A stretch of DNA of 64,000 bases from contig NC_060252.1 in NCBI RefSeq assembly GCF_921293095.1, positions 82,604,866 to 82,668,865 on the forward strand, written 5' to 3'. This document shows positions 57,570 through 64,000 of the stretch, in pieces. This stretch comes from Ischnura elegans. Taxonomy: Eukaryota > Arthropoda > Insecta > Odonata > Coenagrionidae. Numbering within the stretch: position 1 is the first letter of the stretch; every line of letters starts with the position of its first letter. Below the pieces are notes generated by a model, which saw only the letters and a list, made by a program, of their open reading frames with translations, was not told where the DNA came from and did no database searches. Both the position numbers and the translations under genes were made by a program.

Positions 57570-57720
57570 AACATCTAAATCTACCTGCGAGCCACCTCTA
57601 GGGTGTTTGGCCGGGAGTGATCGATCACCAGCATATAGCATGCAAGAAGAGTCCAGCGAGCACACCAGACGGTCGTAAAAACGTTACGCATACTAACGTA
57701 TTATACTTCCAAATTCATGC
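57570..57720 (-). mobile_element. LINE 3' UTR fragment
   Basis: ACATCTAAATCTACC tail, TGCGAGCCACCTCTAGGGTG, TTTGGCCGGGAG, ATAGCATGCAAGAAGA and GTATTATACTTCCAAATTCA on the plus strand: the reverse of the UTR at 8100-8530. Confidence 0.75.
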
Positions 57721-57776
57721 TATTAAGTCAAAAATTTCCAACAACTCTTTTGATTATATCCCAAATGAACGCTGCA

Positions 57777-58435
57777 CAATAGGGTGGTTTCCTATTTTTA
57801 TTGCCTAAATGGAAAATTATTACTCCTGGAGTACATATTTCACGATTTTAGATTTTTAAATGACGATATCTATTTTTCGCGATTAAATTAAAAGTGAAAA
57901 TTTTTGAGCGCGCGAAAACGCGACGGGTAAGAATAAATGCTGGGATAAGCCCTTGTGACTTCATTCTGGTTCCGACTGCCGCCGTGTGAGGCCACCTTGG
58001 TGCGAGGCTATGAGTTCCGATACGATGCTACTTGCACGAAGCAGAGTACCCTGCCAGCAGGTAGCGCTTGGCTTAAATAAGGATTATTAACACCCTATCA
58101 AACGAAGGAAACTTTCCGACCATAGGCAATTTTAATAAGCGATTATTAAGAGTTGTTCCCTGAGCTCTGTGCCTCATGCATGCATTGGTAATCTCAGACG
58201 ATGTAAAAATCCTATCTACTATTAGAGCATCTAGGTCCCTGTGACGTCACGTGGAGTGGCATCGCATGGGCACCAATCTGGCCTTATTCAAATGAGGTTA
58301 AAATTTACGATTAACATTCGTCTGAACTGGGATTTCTAAAACCAAATAATTAGTATATAATGAATACACTAATGTTGGGTAACGTATCGCAATCAATGCC
58401 TTTCGTTTTCTTTGATGAAGGAAAATACCCTATTG
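57777..58435 (-). mobile_element. 659 bp DNA transposon, inverted pair with 48229
   Basis: Ends CAATAGGGTGGTTTCC and TACCCTATTG; the body is the reverse complement of 48229-48866 with moderate divergence. It abuts SINE-B on its right. Confidence 0.8.
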
Positions 58436-58439
58436 GGAT

Positions 58440-59285
58440 AGGGTAGGTGTAGTGAGTAGTGTATTGGCTCCAAACCCCGCTGGCTCAGGTTTACAACCCG
58501 CCGTTTGCGAAGATTTCTCAGAGGTCTCCTGATCCCCACTTGGACGATATATCGAGGTATTTTTAAGGAAAGTACTCTTTTCATCGGATTGGACGTTAAG
58601 CCATGGACCCCTTTGCACCTTTCGTTAACCCATTTCCGCCCACCGTAGCCATATGGCTACATCTTAACATTCTAGGCGTAAAGAAAGCGTTGAAGAAATA
58701 TTACTCTTGAAGAAAATCCGCACTCTCTTTCTGCTTTCGGTCTGTTACAAATATGCTACTGAAGCTTACAATAACTTAATCCAGTAATTATATATATTAT
58801 TTTTTAAGTCGGTGGAAATAAGTCCACTGGCAGAATAAGACGGGTGCGAAACGGAAATGCAATATAGAAGCCTATTGTCTGTGTATCACATGTAAGTACC
58901 ATAAAAGTAAACAGCAAATGTACACATAATTTTAACTTTCTTTCATAAAAAAATATGTTTGTCCTGAGGAGTTATCCTTTCTATCAAGGTAACTGGTAGA
59001 CTTTGAATAACATTATATTCTTATCTTCGTAACTCCCCATTGTAGCTGTGTGGCGTCGGATCATTCTGACGAGACAAGTATCACGAAAATATTTCACTGG
59101 ATTACTTAAGAAAACCATTGGAGCGACGTGCCTAAATCTTTACAATCGCAAGCAGAAATTTTTCTGGGTGGAAATGAGTGAAGAGCAGGCTAATACAGAC
59201 ACCGGGTTTCTTTCCACACTTCCCTCCCTACTATACCTCATGGTGTGAATAATATTTCTCTAGGTCGTCTCCCCCAACATACCAA
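58440..59285 (+). mobile_element. SINE-B split by a piggyBac-type element
   Basis: The head and body (GGTGTAGTGAGTAGTGTATT, ATCGGATTGGACGTTAAGCC, CCTTTCGTTAA) end at 58628. The continuation GAGCAGGCTAATACAGACAC, CGGGTTTCTTTCCAC resumes at 59183. The two parts are collinear with the unbroken copy at 8905-9200. Confidence 0.8.
58629..59178. mobile_element. piggyBac-type non-autonomous element
   Basis: Inverted ends CCCATTTCCGCCCA and (complement) CTCATTTCCACCCA are flanked by TTAA (58625-58628) and a mutated TGAA (59179-59182), as expected for piggyBac, which inserts at TTAA. GTAGCCATATGGCTAC is a subterminal palindrome. The 550 bp contain no transposase. Confidence 0.8.
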
Positions 59286-59289
59286 TACA

Positions 59290-59970
59290 ATGCCTTAGAG
59301 TAAATTCTGCTGCATCAATTCCGTTCGGCTTGGAGATATTACCAATTCCTCATTAACTTACCGTCTCATTGATTTTCCACCTACCTCGCGCGAGGTGACC
59401 TCATCTAGCTAAGGCCACTTGGGGCAACTCCACGGTCCATTAAGCCCACCTTAACCTCCCAATCTTAAAGCACGGAAAACCTACTTTAATCTCCTCCATT
59501 CGTGAACCAGAAACAATGATGCCGAGGCCATCAAGGGCGACTAGACTAAATTAAGGGAGCACACGAAGTTGGTTTCTCGGGACTGTAACCTGGCTGATTG
59601 CGCTGCATGCCGTCGGCAATTAATCAAATTGCATCTTTTTCAGCGGCATATATATTACCCTCTCAGCTTGATTAAACCTCGCCATCATTAGCCTAATTAA
59701 TGCCGTTCCATTTCATTTGAAAAGCTGCCTTATACGGAGAATGAATGAACCCGGAGCGGTTGCGCATAAATATTAACGGGAGCACCACCAAAGGACTTGA
59801 ATTTATCGAGGGGAATGGAAATCAGTTAGCACACTGCATTGGTGAACACATAGATTGATTCATTGAGATTAACTGCTCTCAATAAATGAAAACTTACCTA
59901 CGTATTTCGGCATCACGAATATTTACCAGCAGGTCCATTCCACCGCACTTTCATCACATGTTAAATCGAT
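59290..59970. other. Non-repetitive spacer, possible conserved DNA
   Basis: Mixed composition with several TTAATTA/ATTAAT strings and no recognised repeat. Conservation would be needed to call it regulatory. Confidence 0.2.
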
Positions 59971-59987
59971 AGAATAAATGGTATCAT

Positions 59988-60132
59988 TGATGAAGTTTTC
60001 CCGAGAAATCAGCCGGGTCAAGATGGCCAGTGCTGCTTATTTCTCCAATTGGCAGTGACGACCCTCTTGACCCGGCTGACTTCCCGAGAAGGATTCGTCA
60101 TCAATATTCGACGGAAAAGCACCAACTCTTTC
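59988..60132 (+). mobile_element. Hairpin retroposon-like insertion, copy 7
   Basis: Inverted arms (59986-60105; AGCCGGGTCAAGA against TCTTGACCCGGCT) are followed by a ~28 nt tail, ATTCGACGGAAAAGCACC, which aligns with the tails of copies 1 and 5. AAATGGTATCAT (59976-59987) and AAAATGTATCAT (60133-60144) match at ten of twelve positions as the target duplication. Confidence 0.8.
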
Positions 60133-60139
60133 AAAATGT

Positions 60140-60860
60140 ATCATATTTAATTTCCCTCATAACGTGACTTGAAATAGATCAAATCAGAGAAATGAAAGCC
60201 AGATTAAGGAAATAACGCGTATGATTTCTGAAGGTTGTACCCAGTCAAATTTCTCCCCAAAACATTTTCAGATATATTTATACACCTTGTAATATTAGGT
60301 CAATAATCTCTCTTTCCTATCGCCCGAAATGAGCACGAGAATAAAGTTTAAGATACCCAAGTACCTTCAAGTTATGTATTAACTCACCTAATTTTCAAGT
60401 TTAATTCGTAATTTTATACTCAACCAGTTACGTTAAAGACACGACGTATGGAGCAAAGCTTTCTAAAAAATACTAAAAGGATCAGGAATTCACCGTTGTT
60501 TGCCAAAAATTTTCTCATTCCGAAATTCTCACGAGTTCACTAAAAGCCCTCCAATAATGATAAAACACGAAATCTGCGCTACGTGTATAATTGGGAAAAT
60601 AAAGACTAACGGGAAAGTTTCGGAGTCGTTTTATCTTCTAAATTTCTTTCCGATAAAATAACGACTGGTTTTCATAATTCCCAAATAACGCTCAGCTCCC
60701 GAAATTCTTCAATCGGAAACTTCTCCGTTATTAGTCAACAAAATTAAAATTTCGAAAATTTTGTAGGAACACAATCGTAATCAATAATTTCCACTTCATC
60801 TATTCCATTAAAATAACTGTGCATTAAAAATAATAATATGCATCTTAAAATGAATAGAAG
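60140..60860. other. AT-rich spacer
   Basis: Nothing recognised. Confidence 0.4.
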
Positions 60861-60870
60861 AAGGATTAGA

Positions 60871-61121
60871 ATCATTTGACCTAACTGGGATACGAACCCG
60901 GATCTCACGATTGCTGGTAAGTTATGCTACCAGTTAGGTACACCCCCATCATCATCTTCATCCAAGGCGAATTTCAGATTGGATTAACCGAAAAAGATAT
61001 TGACGTCTTAAGTCCAAACTCTATCACAGGAGACGGAGGTCGAGCTAACTAAGCCGCTGTCGGAGAATACCTGACCAGCAATCGGAAGATCCGGGTTCGA
61101 ATCCCGGCTAATCCAAATGAT
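60871..61121. repeat. Inverted pair of tRNA-like sequences
   Basis: Arms 60871-60921 and 61071-61121 each contain a box B (complement GGTTCGTATCC at the left, GGTTCGAATCC at the right) and the strings CCAGCAATCG..AGATCCGGG and AAATGAT. They could be two tRNA-derived SINE heads in opposite orientation, or the ends of an inverted-repeat element. Neither arm folds into a full cloverleaf by eye. Confidence 0.7.
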
Positions 61122-61124
61122 TTT

Positions 61125-61785
61125 TTCATTTCGAATTTCATCCTTGGTGTCTATTGCACTCGTGTGCATGACTGCGAACCAAGTCACTTGTTCTATGCAG
61201 TGCTTTGAAGGATGAGAGGTCCTTGTCGATCACCAATATATGTCCTACTATTGTCTATTGAATAGACATCATGCTCGAGGCTGAAAAACAAGATTTGGGA
61301 AATATAAAGGATTAAGACTAGGGGGTCTGTTAGGCATTATATCTTTTCACGAACATTCCATCACATTTATCTTTACCCCAATGGCACTTCATTACTGTAG
61401 GGGAAACAAATTAAAAGGGTCAAATTTGAGGAGAACATCAAAGTCTAGGGGAATGGAGACACAAAGAAGAAGTTAAAGCTTGTTTCCGAGAAATGATAGG
61501 AAGAGACGAGTGGGGGATGGGATTGGAGAAATGGAATGAAACCGGAAGAATGCAGGAAATATGTTCGTCTCCTGTTACTGTGGGTCGCTGTAAGGGGTTG
61601 AAGTTAGAGGGAAAGCGGAGTAGGTGGTGAAAGAATGAGGGAGAAGCGATTAAGAGGAGTGGTCACTGGTATTCCTCCTACTGCCACACATTTCTAGAAC
61701 AAAATTTACTAGAACTTATCAAGCATACACCAGTCTATACTACTTAAATCGAAACTTGAAGCTTGTACGTGATGGAATGCCTCCA
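61125..61785. other. Unassigned spacer
   Basis: Nothing recognised. Confidence 0.4.
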
Positions 61786-61789
61786 TATC

Positions 61790-62060
61790 ATTAATAACAG
61801 ACACTTTGTAACTATACTGCATCATCATCGTGACTACGTAGGTTTCCGCGGTGTCGAGGTTCCAAAATCTCCATTCTTTCGGTGCTACCGCGTCGGTTGT
61901 TTCTTGATGACAACAGTTTCGCTGGCACTACTGTCAGCGTCTTCAGGTCGAAGATGCCGGTCCGACGACGACGATCCTCAATATTTTTCGGGTTTATATA
62001 CCCTTGACTCGTCCAGCCTCCGGTGTGTATATATACCACCTCTCCGGCTGTGGTGAATTT
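61790..62060 (-). mobile_element. Possible Penelope-like LTR fragment
   Basis: On the minus strand a TATATA-rich promoter-like part (GGGTATATAAACCCG) is followed by CCTGAAGAC, a GCTG/CAGC stem and GAAACTGTTGTC at 61910-61947. A TATATATAC motif with GGGACTGAGCCC recurs at 62385-62410. This resembles the organisation of Penelope-like terminal repeats with a hammerhead-like motif, but no reverse transcriptase or GIY-YIG domain is present. Confidence 0.3.
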
Positions 62061-62064
62061 ACGC

Positions 62065-63080
62065 AAAGTGCGTAACAAGGGAATTTAATAAAGCAAGTGT
62101 ATAGGGACCAGTGTAACCTTTCCAGTGTAAGTGAAGGAGAATTAGAAAGACAGGCTTCTAGTGAGCACGTGCAAAAGCACTCTAAAATTAGGAAGTCTAC
62201 AAACTAAACGGCATCGGAAGCCGGGAACGGCCCTTAATGGCCCTAAAATGACACTTAAAATTTTTTCAACTATTATTTTTGAGTTTTTACAATTTTTATC
62301 ATTTTTTTTGTCGCATACAATGCGTTTTTGTTCATTTTATATATTTTTTTGGACATTTTATTAGTTTTACGACCCTCGTCCTCCTTATATATACGGGCTC
62401 AGTCCCGCCAGTTGTGGCTGCTGCTCTCTCAGTGGCCGATTTAATTAGTCTCCTCCAATTGGCATCCAAGTTGTAGACATCGTCTCTATTAAAAGTGTCC
62501 GTCCGGGCAAGTTTCCTCTTCACACAAACAACACTTCAAACAACAACAGAACATATGCGCACGTCACCTGTACTATTGTATTTCCGACTGACTGGGTGTG
62601 ATGAGATTGACTCACCGGTACAGTATTTATCGACGCGCCATGGGCGCGGCCAGTAAGTTACCGGTATTTCAATTGCTTCTCGGATAAGTCAAGGATAGGA
62701 TTGGTATGATGCAACTCTCCACTCAATTTTCCTTCAAATGATTTTCCAAAGTAAGTCATCGAGTGTGTAAGTCCACGCCTTATTCTTGAACGAAACATTT
62801 TTTAGCATAGCACGCATACATGCCCTTGAAAATGATTCCTCGTCCGGACAAAATGCCAGTTGACCACACGATGGAATTCGTTTTATGTATCCATTGATCC
62901 TCTGAAACAGATTATTATCGTAGAGCGAGTGTCTTACTTATCCCACCTTACATTTTCGTAGACCTAATGATCTCATTCATGTCACCATCACTGGTCAAAA
63001 ACCTAATGCTGATTTGACGCAGCTCATTTTTCTATCAGGTAATCTTTTTACATTTACATATTTCTTCTATTTTATATCCT
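62065..63080. other. Unassigned spacer
   Basis: T-rich run at 62255-62365; no gene recognised. Confidence 0.4.
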
Positions 63081-63084
63081 GTTC

Positions 63085-63310
63085 TATTTATTTCATTCGA
63101 GGTCTTCCTGTTCCGTTCTTACCATCTTCCTGTCCCTCGATGATTGTCTTCATGATGCTATCGTGTAACAAGATATGACCTATTAGATTTTTCCGTCGTC
63201 TTGTCAAGGTTTTCACGAGGCTTCTCTTCTCTCCTACAATTCTTAGGACTTCCTTATTACTAACCCGGTCGATCCAATTGGTCAGTATTATGCATGACAT
63301 TTTTTTCCTA
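63085..63310 (-). pseudogene. LINE reverse transcriptase C-terminus
   Basis: Minus strand NWIDRVSNKEVLRIVGEKRS, LVKTLTRRRKNLIGHILLHD, SIMKTIIEGQEDGKNGTGRP. Same protein end as 48886-49200. The frame is open for 70 codons, but upstream RT sequence is missing. Confidence 0.85.
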
Positions 63311-64000
63311 ATCGTTTTCTGTAAACACTGGAAGAATCTGCCTCAAGGTTACGAAAGTTCGATAAATAAATAAAATATTCAAGATTAGGTAATTTGATTA
63401 CAACGGGTCCGAATTTTTAAAATATTCAAAAATTAAGCGTTGATTATTCTACGTCGATTGCGGTCAATATGTTTACCTAGTGTTACCACAATCTTTCCAT
63501 AATTAGAGCCTAATTTTTTCTCGTGGCGATAGAAGTTTTCTTCGCAGGTTTTTAGGTTTCGCAGTTAAATTTTTATGATAATTTTCTATCATCAAATAAA
63601 GCATTGAATTCTTTTTTTGAAACTTAGTTCCTTTTATTCACAATGCTAAAACTGAGATCAATTGTAAAGTATTTTTTTTTAAGTATGCGACGATTATGAA
63701 GTTATACGCGATTAAAATCACACCTGCCACTGCCAAGACGAAAAATATTTATTTTTATAATGATGCGAGAAATTAAACATAGAGAAAAAAGTCCCACATT
63801 GCTATTTATATCCTTTAAACTCAGTCGTAATCGGAAATAGAAAATTTTCATTATTAGACAACAAACTAAAATATCGGTTCTTGGAAATTATTTCGATACT
63901 ATTCGGCTCCAACTCTCGTCCGACCTCATCTGCTGCCATCTCCTTCCACCGTGTACCTTCCCCATTCTCCAAAGGAAGGTACGCCAGCCAGCCTTCTCTT
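63310..64000. other. AT-rich spacer to window end
   Basis: Nothing recognised; a C-rich patch begins near 63900. Confidence 0.4.

Noticed and set aside
48229..58435. P-element assignment for the ~640 bp pair
   Set aside because: Ends vaguely recall P-type termini, but no matching 8 bp duplications flank either copy.

Overview
The window looks like a gene-poor stretch of a eukaryotic nuclear genome, most likely an arthropod and probably an insect. The reasons are its many degenerate LINE 3' ends, tRNA-headed SINEs, MITEs and short AT-rich spacers, the absence of bacterial-style gene packing, and one canonical nuclear tRNA gene. I cannot name the species from sequence alone. I recognise no intact protein-coding gene. 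The open reading frames are short, overlapping and mostly spurious, and the recognisable coding remnants are all broken transposon proteins.

Layout. 1-9.2 kb: a degenerate tandem repeat (2.2-2.7 kb), a hAT-type element (2.9-3.2 kb), a dispersed ~430 bp repeat in tandem (3.5-4.4 kb), a duplicated block around a SINE (4.9-5.5 kb), two LINE 3' ends (6.1-6.6 and 7.8-8.5 kb) and a full-length SINE. 9.2-19.8 kb: a SINE split by the 430 bp repeat, a non-LTR retrotransposon C-terminus (12.1-12.6 kb), a six-unit complex tandem array (15.05-16.56 kb) and several hairpin repeats. 19.9-23.6 kb: three hAT-type copies, a CpG-rich island with the longest open frame (21.4-22.2 kb) and LINE remnants. 25.4 kb: a Harbinger-type MITE. 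26-40 kb: sparse, with a few SINE and MITE copies and long AT-rich stretches. 40.9-42.7 kb: a dense pile-up of hAT, MITE, SINE and LINE pieces. 45-50 kb: a Tc1/mariner remnant whose right end is tandemly duplicated, a hairpin element, a 638 bp DNA transposon and a LINE tail. 51-52 kb: tandem repeats. 55.2 kb: an intact tRNA-Glu(CTC), with a SINE immediately 3' of its terminator. 56.6-59.3 kb: LINE remnants, the inverted partner of the 638 bp transposon, and a SINE interrupted by a piggyBac-type element. 60-63.3 kb: a hairpin element, an inverted tRNA-like pair, a possible Penelope-like LTR and a LINE remnant.

The main discovery candidate is a family of short hairpin (foldback) insertions. I count seven copies, at 8264, 11739, 17251, 22551, 36260, 47436 and 59988. 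Each is a long inverted repeat, six of the seven have an unpaired tail of about 30-75 nt on one side that I can delimit clearly (the seventh has one too, slightly overlapping its duplication), and each is flanked by an 11-12 bp target-site duplication. Three copies interrupt LINE 3' ends whose uninterrupted paralogues lie elsewhere in this window, so their insertion boundaries can be read directly. Several carry a conserved stem-loop motif with covarying stems that resembles a degenerate hammerhead ribozyme core. Hairpin plus tail plus a target duplication of about 12 bp suggests elements mobilised by a Penelope-like or other target-primed retroelement. That is an inference.
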